A stretch of DNA of 63,709 nucleotides from Zygnema cylindricum (GCA_037447655.1 JBBHKE010003287.1:1-63709); one strand, 5' to 3'. Shown: positions 11,301 to 22,798, numbered from the stretch's first letter. Program-made: numbers and translations. The notes: a model not told the origin generated them from the sequence alone.

Positions 11301-11848
11301 AGGCAGCTAAGAGAGTCCTTAGATACTTGGTAGGAACTAGAGATCTATGGTTGCATTTGGGTGGGGAGAATACTGACATCACTACTTCGAGTGATGCTAG
11401 TTATGGTGATGCTCCGATGAGGAGATGTACTTCTGGATATGTATTATATGTGGGTGATGGGGCTTGCTGTTGGAGTAGCAAACAGCAAAAGGTTATTGCT
11501 CAGTCCACCATGGAGGCTGAGTATATGGCCTCTTGCTCTGCTGTAAAAGAATTGATGTGGGTCAAGTCTTTGCTTGGTGAGCTTGGTCACCTTAAGAGTG
11601 GTGTGCAGAAAATATTTTGTGATAATCAGGCAGCAATCGCTATTTCTGCCAATCCTAAACACCATTTTAAAGCCAAACACATGGACATCAGACTCAGTTT
11701 TGTTAGAGAGAAAGTAGAAAACAAAATAATCAGTTTAGAGTACAGACCAGATAGTGAGATGGTAGCAGATATGATGACCAAACCTGTGCCTTCCCCTAAG
11801 CTAATTTTTTGCAGGGAGAAGTGTGGTCTGAAATTAAAGATTGACTAG
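8309..11848 (+). CDS. pol: Copia B nucleocapsid-protease-integrase-RT-RNase H polyprotein
   Basis: Open for 1179 codons in the same frame as gag; the first ATG within it is at 8438 or later, so expression probably depends on passing the TGA at 8306. Numbered from the gag start: CCHC knuckle CHFCKKPGHYMAEC at residues 300-313; protease WIVDSGASMHM with its Asp at 387; integrase zinc motif HKRLGHVN...CSGCAQGKAHRLPFP; integrase core with LVHTDIWGPA, RSDNGGEY and a PEQNGVAERLN glutamate; reverse transcriptase with YVDD at 1122-1125; RNase H with SSDASYGD, STMEAEYMA and DNQAAI. All core catalytic motifs are visible, so apart from the TGA the element looks competent. It is probably the autonomous relative of element C. 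Confidence 0.92.
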   Translation, partial: KPVGNYGGREQKKPADEFEPRAPKGLCHFCKKPGHYMAECTKLTELRLKEGQTGGTPRGKKKALVTQVLEAESEDEDDELLLDEELEAKNEVEIPRRQKCAYGGLKGEAGWIVDSGASMHMCKDRHLFTKIRKIPTVKIEYGDGRIVTTTLVGSVDLKVLVEGKTSILTFSDVLFIPELNKNLISTSVLDDKGFFTSTREGVFTASFEDDVYFIAEKGSHGMFRLILSNEKKKLYYAGVNDIMMWHKRLGHVNLDKLREMKKMGVVEGIQFSESDDISDCSGCAQGKAHRLPFPKSATYKGEKILDLVHTDIWGPAKVPSPGGKRFMMTITDDWSRYSRVYFLKNKSEAEDCFRQYKASSEKLHETRIKGVRSDNGGEYTSNQFEDFLREDGVQHQKTVPENPEQNGVAERLNRTLSDSARSMLSDKRIGKRFWAEAMNCANYLKNRVLTSAIKDQTPYERWTGRKPNISHLKVFGSQVFSLDTDRSNWKLDPKGKPGYLLGYDEDVKGYRVYDLKREDIILVKHLVVMDEGKSVDPFKYTKSVKIRFESENSDDFELPNYPGFREDDILAGTNQTEKDPAVETPVTTLLEAEDVVEIDSESRDRGEVEFVRKNPREPSIPASDFEGGRRSSKRLQEKQVNNKVTKLSHQDEPQTYGEAMTCPERNRWKTAINEEMASIMAADTWELVDCPPNRKPIGCKWVLKLKLNPDNTIERYKARLVAKGFTQKEGIDYEETFAPVVRFPSVRILLSLAAAEDMEVHQMDIKTAFLHGELEEEIFMRQPEGFVEEGEESKVCRLIKSLYGVKQAPRQWNKKLDEFLTGLGYIRISSDHSIYVFEDEEGLIFIAIYVDDLLVLSKSMEKINKLKTDLKGRFEMKDMGEARYILGIQVERDRKRKIIRLTQKEAIGNMLEKFQMDKANSCTTPMELKKGSEGSEEEGVIVLDEELSHDEQKFMQTIPYRQVVGSLIYFMNCTRPDLAAAVGVLSRSLNAPTKKDWEAAKRVLRYLVGTRDLWLHLGGENTDITTSSDASYGDAPMRRCTSGYVLYVGDGACCWSSKQQKVIAQSTMEAEYMASCSAVKELMWVKSLLGELGHLKSGVQKIFCDNQAAIAISANPKHHFKAKHMDIRLSFVREKVENKIISLEYRPDSEMVADMMTKPVPSPKLIFCREKCGLKLKID

Positions 11849-11850
11849 AA

Positions 11851-11861
11851 AATAAGGGGAG
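11851..11861 (+). promoter_or_regulatory. Polypurine tract of Copia B
   Basis: aataaggggag directly before the 3' LTR TG; it would prime plus-strand DNA synthesis. The same tract (reverse complement ctccccttatt) occurs in element C, and a shorter version in A. Confidence 0.85.
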
Positions 11862-12903
11862 TGTAGAAACTAATGGTTTTATTAGTATTTTCTAGGTCTA
11901 AATAGAAATATAGAAAGAAGCCGAGGCAGTCTACCTCTAACTTCTCTCTCCAAATCTCAAACTTGTCGCAGTCACTGAGAAATTGGAGAGGAAGCTAGAG
12001 CCATGGCTACCTTGGCTATCCTGAGGTTTACGGGAATTTTATACTAGGGTTTATTTATTTATTTAAAAGGAATGTGCCGGCGGCAGGATTTGATCCCTGT
12101 ACCTACCGGCCGGCAGACAGGAAATAGCCGGTAGCCTTAGCCGTTAGATCTAGCAGTAGTATTACGTGATATATAGTTTGATAATTATATAAATTGGAAT
12201 ACGTACGATAATTCATTTAACTGTTACGATTTACGGGATGCATAGATCCGGTACGAATGACAGTACGGATTACAAATCAATACCGCGCATTTGTTTCGGA
12301 AGTGAAATAAATACCGCGCATGTATTTATTACGGCCAAGATTAAATCTGAATTTAATCGGACGGCCGGGATTAGCGCCGAGATCACGGAGGAAGATTTCG
12401 GCGGTTTGTGGCCATCGCCACATCGGATGACGCGTGGCGAAATTCCGTTGGATCGTAGAATCTCCGGAGATTATGGCACCGAATCCGGATTTGACATGTG
12501 TCGACATTTAGGGCATGTCGTACAATGTCCGTACATAAAGTACACCGGCGGCTGTACTTTTACGTACGGAACTCAATTCTGATTGGTTCCGTACATCAGT
12601 AGATAGAGTCTGTGAGAGAGATAGGACTTAGAAAAATTAGAAGATAGGACCCCCTCTCCCAGAGAGCTTCTGTACAGAAGGTCAACTTTGACCCCCCATA
12701 ACTTACTGCTCAGGGGAGCAAATTCAAAGATTCTTTTTGCTATCGACTCAGGGGAGTCTTGTCTTCACAGGGGTGAAGTTGGTCAGCGTTTTTGTTTGCC
12801 ACGGTGGCAGTTATTTTTGCTTAAACACAAAGGGGTCAGGATTATCCTAGAGGCTTCTTGGAAGCTGTCCACTCTGAGGACTTATGGAGGTCTCAGAGTT
12901 ACA
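11862..12903 (+). repeat. 3' LTR of Copia B
   Basis: Same length (1042 bp) as the 5' LTR and about 99% identical by eye. Ends GAGTTACA and is followed by the second copy of the target duplication gtctt (12904-12908), after which the integrase of element A resumes. Confidence 0.95.
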
Positions 12904-12908
12904 GTCTT

Positions 12909-15458
12909 TGGTCTGGCGAAGGTTCCATCTGCCGGGGGGATGAAATATATGGTCACCTTCACAGATGATTTCTCCAAGTTTACAAAAGTCTACTTCATGA
13001 AGGAGAAGAGTGAAGTGTTTGGTCACTTCAAACACTATAAAGCATGGGCTAAAAAGCTTCATAATTTACCTATTTTGCAGCTCAGATCGGACACTGGTGG
13101 TGAATATACATCAAAGGAATTTGAAGCCTTTTTACTCCAGGAGGGAATAAGTCATCTATTGACTGTTCCATATTCATCGGAACAAAACGGGGTGTCGGAA
13201 AGACTGAATAGAACTCTCACGGAGAGCTCCAGGTCGATGCTCGGAGATAAAGATGTGGATTCGAAATCTGGGTTGAGGCTCTAAATTGTGCAGTTTATAT
13301 TAAGAATAGGATAGGATCAAGATCGGTAGGAACTACTCCTTACGAGATTTGGACAAGAAACAAACCAGATGTTAGCCATTTCAAGGTCTTTGGTAGTCAA
13401 TGCTTTATATTGGATACTTCTCCAGATAGATGGAAAATGGAACCGAAGGGATTACCGGGTATTTTGTTAGGATATGATGATCACTCAAAAGGTTAGAGAG
13501 TCTTTGTGTTTGAGAGACAAAAAAATAGTTGTACCAAGGAACATCATTGTTAAAGATGAACTAGACTCCATAGATTTATTTAAAATGACAGAGCTGCAAA
13601 GGCAACAAAAGGTACAGGAATATGTCATTTTAGATTACATGCAGGATATTGTCCCGCAGATTCCACAAACTCTGCTGGTGACTCCGGAGTCTGACTCTCT
13701 TCAAGTTCCTCAACAAAATCGGATCCAGACGGACCAACAACGGTCAGTACACACAGATCGCAACCAGCGCAATTAGCGCAAAGCACGGCATCCGACGATC
13801 TCAGCCTCAGAATATCCGGGGGGAAGAAGATCAAGCGCCGCCTGCAAGCAAGCTCTCACTTTGCTTACTCGTCAGCCTCAAGGAGCCTTTAACCATTCGA
13901 AGGCCATCTCATCACCAGAACGGAATCACTGGATCGAGGCAGCAAACGACGAAATGAAGTCCATCATGGAGGCTCAAACATGGGAGTTTGTGGACCTTCC
14001 TCCAGACCGAAAAGCGATCGGCAACAAATGCGTAATCAAGGTGAAGTTAAATCCCGATAACACCATTGAACGTTATAAGGCCAGACTTGTGGCAAAGGGG
14101 TATAATAAAAAGGAAGGAAACGATTTTGAAGAAACATTTTCTCCGGTTGTAAGATTTCCGACAGTTAGGATTTTGCTGTCTCTAGTTGCTATAGAAGATA
14201 TAGAAATACATCAGATGGATGTAAAGACGACCTTTTTGCACGGAGAACTAGAAGAGACCATTTACATGCAGCAGCCTGAAAAGTTTGTGGAACCAGGAAA
14301 AGAGCACTTAGTATGCAAGTTGGTAAAATCTTTGTACGGCCTAAAACAGGCCCCAGACAGTGGAATCTAAAGCTTCATGAATTCTTGACTAGCTTAGGAT
14401 TTCAAAGGATAAATTCTGATCACTCTGTCTACGTTCTTAAGGGTGAAAATTGGACAGTGTATATAGCAGTATATGTAGATGATTTGTTATTAATTAGCAA
14501 ATCAATGGCTGAAATTAACAAAATCAAAACTGCTCTAAACTCAAGGTTCGAGTTGAAAGACCTCGGTGAGGCAAAATATATTTTGGGTATCCAGGTAGAG
14601 AGGGACAAAAATAAGAAAATAATAAAACTGACTCAAAAAGAGGCCATTAGAAACATGTTAGATGAGTACGGAATGCGGGGGGCAAAAGGATGTTTAACTC
14701 CAATGGAGTTTCGGCAGAAGTTAGAGGGAGAAGAGATAGAACCAGGTGTCATTGTTAGCGAGTATTTAGAGTCAGGGGAGAATGATCCTATGACAATAAT
14801 ACCTTATAGACAGATAGTGGGAAGCTTAATATATTTTATGAACTGTACCCGTCCTGACATTGCTGCAGCAGTCGGGGTACTGAGCAGGAGTCTAGAAAAT
14901 CCGAGAAAATCTGATCTTGATGCAGCAAAGAGAGTCTTAAGATATTTGGCAGGAACTAAAGATCTCAAACTCACTCTAGGCGGAGGAGAAGTCAAGCTGC
15001 AAACATGGAGTGATGCTAGCTATGGCGACATGCCAAGCTGGAAATCCACCACGGGATTCGTTCTACAAATTGGGAACGGTACTTGTTGTTGGAGCAGCAA
15101 ACTTCAAAAGGTTACAGCACAGTCGACAATGGAGTCAGAATATATGGCAGCAACCTCGGCCCTCAAAGAACTCTTATGGGTAAAATCCATGTTACAAGAA
15201 CTAGGATACATGCAAGTTGGTCCACAGGTAATCTGGTGTGATAACCAGGCTGCCATTGCCATTGCTTCTAACCCGAGTCATCACTTCAAAAGCAAGCACA
15301 TGGATGTACAATTACACTTTGTAAGAGAAAAGGTGTTCTCTAGAGTGATTAAATTATGTTATTTGCGAGATGCAATAATGATTGCTGATATGCTCACTAA
15401 AGCCCTTCCTGATCCTAAGCTGAAGTATTGTTGGGACGCAGTGGGATTAAGTGAATAG
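12909..15458 (+). pseudogene. Copia A integrase core, RT and RNase H (3' part, frameshifted)
   Basis: Resumes the integrase core of element A after B: KVPSAGGMKYMVTFTDDFSK, LRSDTGGEYTSKEF and SSEQNGVSERLNRTL carry the D, D and E region. A frame break near 13255 and several stops (for example at 13494) follow; the RT start (13861-14370) has KARLVAKGYNKKEGNDF and FLHGELEETIYMQQPE. Another shift near 14350 leads into 14313-15458 with VYVDDLLLISKSM, SDASYGDMPSWKSTTGFV, STMESEYMAATSALKELLW and DNQAAIAIAS. It ends with the Copia terminus ADMLTKALPDPKL. Inactive. Confidence 0.87.
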
Positions 15459-15618
15459 TTGAATTGCTGCACTGCTATACTGACACTCTGCGATAATTCC
15501 ACCATTGTGAGGTAGTGGGACTGGGTGACTTGCTAACTGCTATATTGCTATGCTGCGATGCTGCGCTAGTTTATCACCGCAGCTGCGCCGGGATACTGAG
15601 TCTAAAGCTTTAGGGGAG

Positions 15619-16373
15619 TGTTGTCTTTTTGGAAAGCTTTCAGTCTCAAAGCAGCGCAGCTGCTATACAACAGAGCAGCGCAGCTGCTATACAGCAGCGC
15701 AGCTGCTATACAGCAAAGCAGCGCAGCAACAGAGCACCGCAGTAGCGAAGCTGCAACACAGACAGGACAAGGCAACCATGATTATATTTGATATGGTTCG
15801 TACGGACAACGCAACGTCTGATATTCTTAAATGTGATTATGTACAGGATAGAGCAACTGCGATAGATACGATTCTAGTCAAACTTAGTGGGAACTCAGTG
15901 GTAACTTAGTGGGTAACTCAGTGGTAGCTTAGTTATACCTCAGTGGTATCTTAGTGGTAGCTCAGTGGTAGCTTGACAGATCAGTGATAGCTTAGTGGTT
16001 TGACCTACCTCTCAAGTACAGTAGTGTTGCCAGTTCAACACAACTATAAGACTTAGGACTTGTAACATATTATGTATCCAGACTTCCAAGTAGTAAAACT
16101 GCAGTCAGTTTTTGGGAAACTTCTGAGTATTATATCTTGAGTGTTGTCGGGTCAATTGTGCTATAACTTTGGGAGTTATCAGTGTTTATGCTACTCTATA
16201 TTCTTGTAGACTTTTGTGAGGTTTGGATGCTTGTATAAGAATTGGTGAGAACTTAAGAACAACTGTTTGGTAGGATTCTTGGTAGCTTCTGAGAGTGTAT
16301 CATGTCTAATTCTCATGTCTACTTCTACTACTACTGCTGCTCCTCCACCTGCATCGGTGGTTGTAGAACAACA
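15619..16373 (+). repeat. 3' LTR of Copia A
   Basis: Starts TGTTGTCTTTTTGG after the purine tract taggggag and ends GTAGAACAACA, exactly as the 5' LTR does. It is 141 bp shorter, mainly because the GCAGCGCAGCTGC minisatellite has fewer units. It also carries the gag start region (from 16315) because that region belongs to the LTR. Confidence 0.88.
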
Positions 16374-17480
16374 GTGACGAGGCAGGATTGTCGTTGCTGT
16401 AGTTTTGTTTCGATTGTCTGTTGTCGCATTATTTTCATTTTGTATTAGATGTATTTGATTTTTTCGTATTTGTATTTTATATTGAAGTAAAACTCGGTCA
16501 ACGCATTTTTTTTTTGCATTTGTTCCGTGCGTATACATCATTATTTTTTCGACGTATCATGCGTGCGTTTAAAGCGCGTGGTACCTCTATGGTTATACAG
16601 TACTATAGTGAAAGTGTTATTGAATGTTTAGCGTGACATTGTAGACGTCAGGCTTTCTTTCACTGCCATGTGCGTAGTTTTGGCGGATCTTGTCCGGCTG
16701 CCTGTCCGTACAACCAAAAAACAAACGAATTGTTTCCAAACGGACAAACAACTTTTTTTTCGTGTACTCTCCCAACTGCAAAAAAAAAATTGAAAATGCT
16801 TGACGCCTGCAAACCGGGTTTTCTATTCGTCAACAGGGTAGAATTTTGATTAAAATCAGATCGCGATTTGATTCTAGTGCAAGTGTGAAGATGAGATGGA
16901 AGTGGGTCTTGATGATAATAACACCAAATTGCCGTACCTTCCAAGTTCCAAGATGAAGCAAAATGTACTTGTGTTTTTTCCCATTTTTCGTACGACGTAA
17001 TATTTTCTCGTTGGAAGTCCGATTTTTTGTGAAAACGACAAAAAAAAACCCTTACTTGAACACATGGGAACACGCCCGTAGTGACGCTAATAAGTCCGCA
17101 TCAGGACATCGTGGCCGTAAGATTCAACAGCGAGATCATTGTTCACACTGCTTTATCATCGTATAATTAATTAAGGTTTGTAAAAGTCTAGTGATTTGGT
17201 TTCGCCAAGTTTACACCAATCGTCCAAACCAAAACTTATTGAAGTTGAAGCCCAAATACGATGCTCTCTAACAAATTTGAAGTTGATAAAGCCAAAACTC
17301 ATAGTAAGAACCGTGTTGCCTGAATTTTTTGAATGTGTTGAAGCTGGTATAAAAATCATGAAAAAAACACCATGAAAATGACCGTAAACAAGATGTAATT
17401 TGCATTGGGATAAAGACATGGAGAAGTAACTAAAAAAAATATTGGTTTTTTCTTTTTGGTCAGTTAAATCATGGTATGTT
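16374..17480. other. Unassigned AT-rich sequence
   Basis: No recognisable gene. A 137-codon minus-strand open frame (16660-17073) has no identifiable domain. The stretch separates Copia A from the 5'-truncated LTR of element E. It could be the remainder of the site into which A inserted, but no continuation of element D is recognisable. Confidence 0.4.
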
Positions 17481-18822
17481 TGTCATGCTGAATTGTGTCG
17501 GGACATCAATTTTGTTTATTTGTAAGAATATAACGGGCTGGAGCTACACTGATTCCGGTTTGTGTTAAATTCATGTTTGAACGCAGGATTTATTGTGTAG
17601 TTACTTCGAAGTGACGCCGAGAATTCCGTGGGTGCCACGGAGATACATATTCGCGCGAGCGACGACGTCCTTACTTTAGTTTTTGTCCCAGATTTTGGCG
17701 GGACGCGACGTACAATTTCAAGACATTAATTCTGCGACGTACTGTTTCAAAACATTAGTGACGCGATGTACAATTTTGAAACATTGGTGACGCGACGTGC
17801 GATTTCGGAATGTTGGCGACGCACGCTGATTGGTTGTATTTTATTTCGTGAACCCATGTAGGTTCACGCATTTCCATGTAGTTAGGAAGGGTTTTAATCC
17901 GCAGATTGTGAATTTTGTAACGCAAGCAAATGGGCCTGGTCGCTTATTGGGTAGGACCCAAACTAGTCACAAATTGTACAGTGAAATACTCTCACGCTAT
18001 TGGTTAGTTAGCAAATGTCATAAATTAGTACTTTGGCTATTTCACTGGTATTTCGGCGATTGCGTTAGTTTGTTATCTCATAATTTGAGAGTACAGAAAT
18101 TCGTCGAAAACCTTAGATTTTTTTGTCGTTTTCTCTTGTCTTTTTCCTTAGACAAATTGCCAAATTTTTACCTGCAATGCCATTTTGTCTTAGTTTGTTA
18201 AGCGCTTAGCTTCTCTTTCCTCACTATACTTTCATTGTAAGCCCTACAATTTAATTCACTCGGTTTCGATCGAAGTTCGCACGGTTTCCCTTCAACAACC
18301 TCTTTTAGTGTGGATTCTGCCTACTTTCTCAGGCTTTTTTTGATCTTTTGTGGATACCTTTTGTGAATTAGTGTTTGACTTTTTCTTGTCTAATTTTCGT
18401 TGCCTTGGTTGGAGTTTGCTTGTGGTTTGTTAGAATGCGGTTATCTCGGATTCTCTATAACTTCCAATTGCTTGTTCTCTATTTTCATTTTGTGCAATTG
18501 GTTATTAGTGTATTAAAATTGGGTTTTCTCGAATTTTGTGCAGATTTTTAACATTGTTTCCTTGTATTTTATTGTTGCTATTTTTACTTTTTGTTAGAAT
18601 TCAGTTATTTCGGATTCTCCACATGTTTTCATTGCTTGTTTTCTTGTTGTAATTTTGTGCAATCGGCGTGCGAAGATCTTGTTATCTCGAATTCTCCGCA
18701 GATTTTTATTGTTGTATTCTTGCATTTTTCTGGTTTTGTTTTCTTTATTCGAAATCCTAGACCTAACTCATGTAAGGAATACGCCCAAACCTTGGAGCCT
18801 AGTGGCTACCCATCGGCTTAGT
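17481..18822 (+). repeat. 5' LTR of element E (5'-truncated)
   Basis: Matches 30468-31815 over its whole length with scattered differences. Includes a four-copy ~33-bp tandem array (about 17699-17823) built around GCGACGTAC, and a T-rich 3' half of degenerate ~120-bp repeats. A further diverged copy of the 3' third lies at 34438-34798. Confidence 0.75.
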
Positions 18823-20337
18823 ATTCCTGTACTCTCAAATTATCAAATTATCATTCTCCTCTCTCTTTTTTTGTGTTTAAAAAAATCAAAAAATTGTTGC
18901 ATTTCATTTTCGGTTTTTTGTTGGGAAACAAAAAAAATAAAAAAATATATTATCTTTTATTTTGAGTTTCTATTCTTGGTTTTGTCTTTTCCATTATCTT
19001 TCCAATTTACCTTTTATTTTCAGTTTTCATTCTCAGTTTGGCGTGAGATATTTAAAAAGAAATATATATATATATACATTATTTACATTATAAAATCCTT
19101 CTGTTTTTTAAATTTCCTGTCACCGATTTTTGATCCGGTTTCTTCCTTTTGATCATGTTTTATCTTTCCATCGGTATTAATCCTATTTCTTCTCCAATTG
19201 TAGTTTCTTTTCAGTTTTGCCTTTGAAGGAAAAAATATAAAAATTGATATAAATCTAAAACTTATACATTTGAAATACTTTTATTTGGTTTTTTTCAATT
19301 AACTTCTTTAAGAGCTTTCCTCTTACCTTATTCTATATTTTTTCTTTGCTGCAGATTTTAACCTATTTTTATGACAAGTTAGTTTTTTTTGGTTGTCAAA
19401 TTAGGGTTTTTCAGCAAATTTTAGGTTTTTCTGCAGAATTAGGGTTTTGCAGAATTAGGGTTGCTTCAAGCCAAAGGTTTGCCGAAAATCTAGGGTTTGG
19501 GCAGCCTCTTTTCTTGAATACTAACTCACTTCAAAGTTTATTTTGCTTTCTTTTCTTTTTTCCTATTATTTTTCCATTTTTTTTTCCTTTCTCTGGTTTG
19601 GACAACCTCTTTTACAATGGCCCGCGCGGTTTAGAGGACCCGTGGAGGAGAACCCGTTGGAGGAAATTCTGGGAGCAGATTTTAGAGCGGATTCACCCAT
19701 TGAGGCTCTGTAAAGCCCCAGCTGTTGCGATCAGCTGCGGTTCACCTTTGATAATCACTAGATTATTAAAGGTGTTGTATAAGTATTACGATGCCTTAAG
19801 ATGCTGTGGCTGCGGTTCACCTTTGATAATCACTAGATTATTAAAGGTGTTGTATAAGTATTACGATGCCTTAGATGCTGTGTAAGTATTACGATGCCTT
19901 GCGGGTGCAGGAGCGTGTTAGGATAGTTGGTTGATCGTTTAGAGGGTACGTGAGTGGATTGGGACAAATAGACCCAATTGTATAAAGCATCTGCATTGAC
20001 CACGTTTTCTATGCTTGCCATCAGGCCGTGAATTGCCTTGTGTTTTCTTGTTGTATGTTTGGCGTGGAATTTCTTGGTCAGATCTGGCCGTTATAAGCCG
20101 TGGATAGAATTATTTTTTGCCTGTGGAGCTTTAGATCTGCACCTCTGGGTGCTTGTTTAAGAATTTTTTTCTTTTATAGATCTGACCTTTTGGCATTGCC
20201 CACTTGTTTGCAAGGTAGAGGTTTCGGTAAAAGCAGCTTTTTGATTAGACCTGGCCATCTCGGCCCTGCTAGAGATTACTTAAGATTGTTACCTACGTGT
20301 TTAGTGTGGTTCTCATTTGTTGCATTTCGGATAGATC
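18823..20337 (+). other. Untranslated leader of element E with telobox cluster
   Basis: T-rich sequence without a gene. Four TTAGGGTT/CTAGGGTTT motifs lie at about 19402-19500. A 75-bp direct duplication lies at 19735-19884 (starts at 19735 and 19810). It separates the LTR from the Gag region and probably acts as the long leader of the element. Confidence 0.5.
19735..19884. repeat. 75-bp tandem duplication
   Basis: Two adjacent copies beginning ctgcggttcacctttgat, at 19735 and 19810. They are nearly identical apart from a one-base gap near the end of the second copy. A partial third fragment (gtgtaagtattacgatgcct) follows. Confidence 0.85.
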
Positions 20338-22464
20338 GTGTTCATTCACCGTCGTCGTGGTTCCCATTTTCCTTTTATGCCCACCGATTGGAACAATCTT
20401 AATTTTCGTCCCGGGTCTACTCGTAGTGGCGTTGTTTTCCGCCAATCATCTGTAGACCAAACAGATCTAGTGAGTCTACCTCATTCTCTTATAGTTTCAG
20501 TTCCGATATTGAGAGCGTTGTTTGTCAAATCAAGACTCACATCCGTCTCTTCTTTGTCCTATGTTTCCTCTACGCTATCTGTAGAGGAAACTGAAGACAA
20601 AAGTGTCGATGAATCCACTTCTAGTTCCCCCTCCTCTTGGTCTTTTCCTAGTCTCATTTTTGTCCCATCGTCATACACGTCGGTCGGTGACATGGCTTCT
20701 TTCTCAGAGGGCCCCCTGAGCAAAATGCAATTTTGCTTTTCGGGGATGAAGGATACAATGTCCTTATCCCATTTCCATATGTTTTATGATATCGAAATAT
20801 GTGATTTAGCATTTCGCTATCAAGATCGATTTGATCTTCGTGTAGCATTCTCTCTCATTGGTCGGTACCTCAGAGAGTCGACCCTCACACTATATTCCCG
20901 CAAGTATCACACGATACTTGCAATGACAAAACTTTCCCCTACTTTTGCTGGTACACCTGAGGTCATAGGATAGATAGAGATCCCATATCAAGCTACTGTC
21001 CCCAATGTCCTAAATGCCGAAGGTAATGTCTTTCTTCTCGCTGTCCTAGAACTTCCTCGGCAATATGCAGTAGCCGAACGTGCTGCCGTCCCAGCAGGAC
21101 CAGGGATGAGAATTCCGTTGCGAGATCCACTTTCTATCATGTTCGATTTCTTAGAAGCAAAATATTGTATGCAAAATCTAGATAAAGTCAGAGAATTGAT
21201 GAACTTCGAACGTAAACCGGGTGAAACCGCCCCCACTTTACGTGCTCGCATGGAGACTCTACGCGAAGCTTTACCGGACCTAATGTCCAATGTTGAAGAT
21301 GTCCAAAAATTTGTTGGATAGTTTCCCGCTCACTCGAAAAGATTTATCCAAAGACATCTCACTCAGACATACGGCTTAAAATTCACCTTTGACAAGGCGC
21401 CAATATGCGGTTGAATATGAGATGCAGTCGTGTTGGTGGGAAGCTCATGATCGATCGGAAGTTGCTTTCCCACTTCCCCCACCAAGCAACCCATGGCCCA
21501 ACAATAGGCCTCCGAAAGTGCCTGCCATGGGAGCTCCACCGTTTAACCTTGGAAACAGATTATGTTTTCGTTGCGGGGAAACAGGGCATGAGGCTCGTAT
21601 GTGTCCAGATAAGACGGCCACATGCACTCACTGTCAGCAGATGGGACACTATGCCCATCGATGCCATATTAAAAATCCAGAGTTCTCATATAAGAATCAA
21701 ATCAAGAATGGGGGTATTCTCGCCCGTTCCGCTAAGCCGGTCGCTCCGCCTAAGGAGACCGAGAAAGAATCTCCTCCCAGAATTTCCCGTAGAGAGAGAG
21801 AAAAGTTAGAGCTGCAAGCTACTATGGCGGCTATGATGAAGGAACAGTTCGCAACCTTCATGGCGGAAATGAAGCCGTAGTTTACAGGAATGGCCCAAAC
21901 GGTCGTTCATATGCCGACGTTGGCCGGTCGAACCCTTCGAGATTCTACCGTCCAACAACGAGCAGCCACGTTTGACCAAGGCTCGGCAGATCATAATCGA
22001 GTTGGAAAAGTAACAAATTCTCGAATCCCACTATCTTTCGAGAAAGAAACTCTCTCCCCTCTTCCGGAAACGGCTTCAGCTATCGTAGCTGAAGCACTTA
22101 CAATCTTGGATAGTACAATCCAAGATGCTCATCGCGTTTGAGGAACGTTTGAGCATCCTATCGTCTATGATTAAGGACGTGCCCAAAGCCTATTTCAGGT
22201 GAGGTCGCTGCAGCCGTTGCTTTACGCGTGTTGCAGCTGAATCGCAATCTGTCAGTTGTCCAGCCAATTTCGACGCATGAACGTCGTACATTGGATCCCG
22301 ATATCAGCTTTCTTGATAAAACCCGGCACTCATTCACAGTCAATGGTGTTGCCCCTTCCCTCCGTTTTATAGACACCGGAGCCAAACCCGTGATCCTTGG
22401 ATCCGGATTTGCGTTGAAGCTTGGCCTCATGGCATACAAGGTGCAACCCATAACCACGCGTTAA
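20338..22464 (+). pseudogene. gag: Element E Gag with two zinc knuckles and protease-like domain
   Basis: Long open frames broken by stops and shifts: 20338-21321 in one frame with a stop at 20971, then 21389-22138 in another with a stop at 21878. The latter has two tandem CCHC knuckles (CFRCGETGHEARMC and CTHCQQMGHYAHRC, about 21562-21652) after a proline-rich stretch, typical of nucleocapsid. Further on (22228-22464) SLRFIDTGAKPVILGSGFAL resembles the retropepsin active site. Upstream RPGETAPTLRARMETLREAL resembles a Gag capsid helical region. No polymerase follows before element F begins at 22799. Probably Gypsy-type, not active. Confidence 0.7.
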
Positions 22465-22798
22465 CTAACTTCAGCTGGTACCACGGAGTTGTCCTTAGAA
22501 TTACCAAAGACCCCCTCGTATTTCGTTTTCAGACAAAAAACGAATTTGAATTTTCTGAAATTTCTTCACATGCGCTCGTTACTAAATGTAGGGAATACGA
22601 TGTTTGGTTGGCCAAGACGTAATATTTCGGGTTTGTGGAGGTGTAGATATGCATGACCAGACATTCTCTTACTGACCCAATCACTTCCCTGAGCGGAAGA
22701 TTTGCCTTCTACTTATTATCGCACGGAACCCATTGCCTATCATGGCTCATTCAACGACAACACTTTCGGCTTATGCTAACTTTCAAGCTCATCATTGT

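Larger units (their letters stand above)
6468..12903 (+). mobile_element. Copia LTR retrotransposon B (nearly intact, young)
   Basis: 6436 bp with 1042-bp LTRs at 6468-7509 and 11862-12903, a perfect 5-bp target duplication (gtctt), a primer site at 7510-7524 and a polypurine tract aataaggggag at 11851-11861. By eye the two LTRs differ at only about seven positions (for example around 6873/12273, 7286/12676 and 7388/12782), suggesting a recent insertion. One gag-pol frame spans 7490-11848 and is interrupted by a single TGA at 8306-8308. It is inserted in the integrase of element A. Confidence 0.95.
4035..16373 (+). mobile_element. Copia LTR retrotransposon A (decayed, split by element B)
   Basis: A complete but decayed Copia element: 5' LTR 4035-4930, primer site 4931-4941, gag-pol 4872-6467 continued at 12904-15458, polypurine tract taggggag (15611-15618), 3' LTR 15619-16373. 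Element B occupies 6468-12903 inside the integrase. Domain order gag, protease, integrase, reverse transcriptase, RNase H is Copia-type. No 5-bp target duplication is visible (tattc on the left, gtgac on the right), so the outer ends may have been rearranged. It abuts element D at 4034. LTR lengths differ (896 against 755 bp) because of internal minisatellite changes. A second internal fragment of the same family lies at 59365-62526. Confidence 0.88.

Noticed and set aside
4035-16373. Target duplication for Copia A
   Set aside because: tattc and gtgac do not match; no duplication could be supported.
16660-17073. 137-codon minus-strand frame
   Set aside because: No domain, low-complexity flanks and no supporting context.
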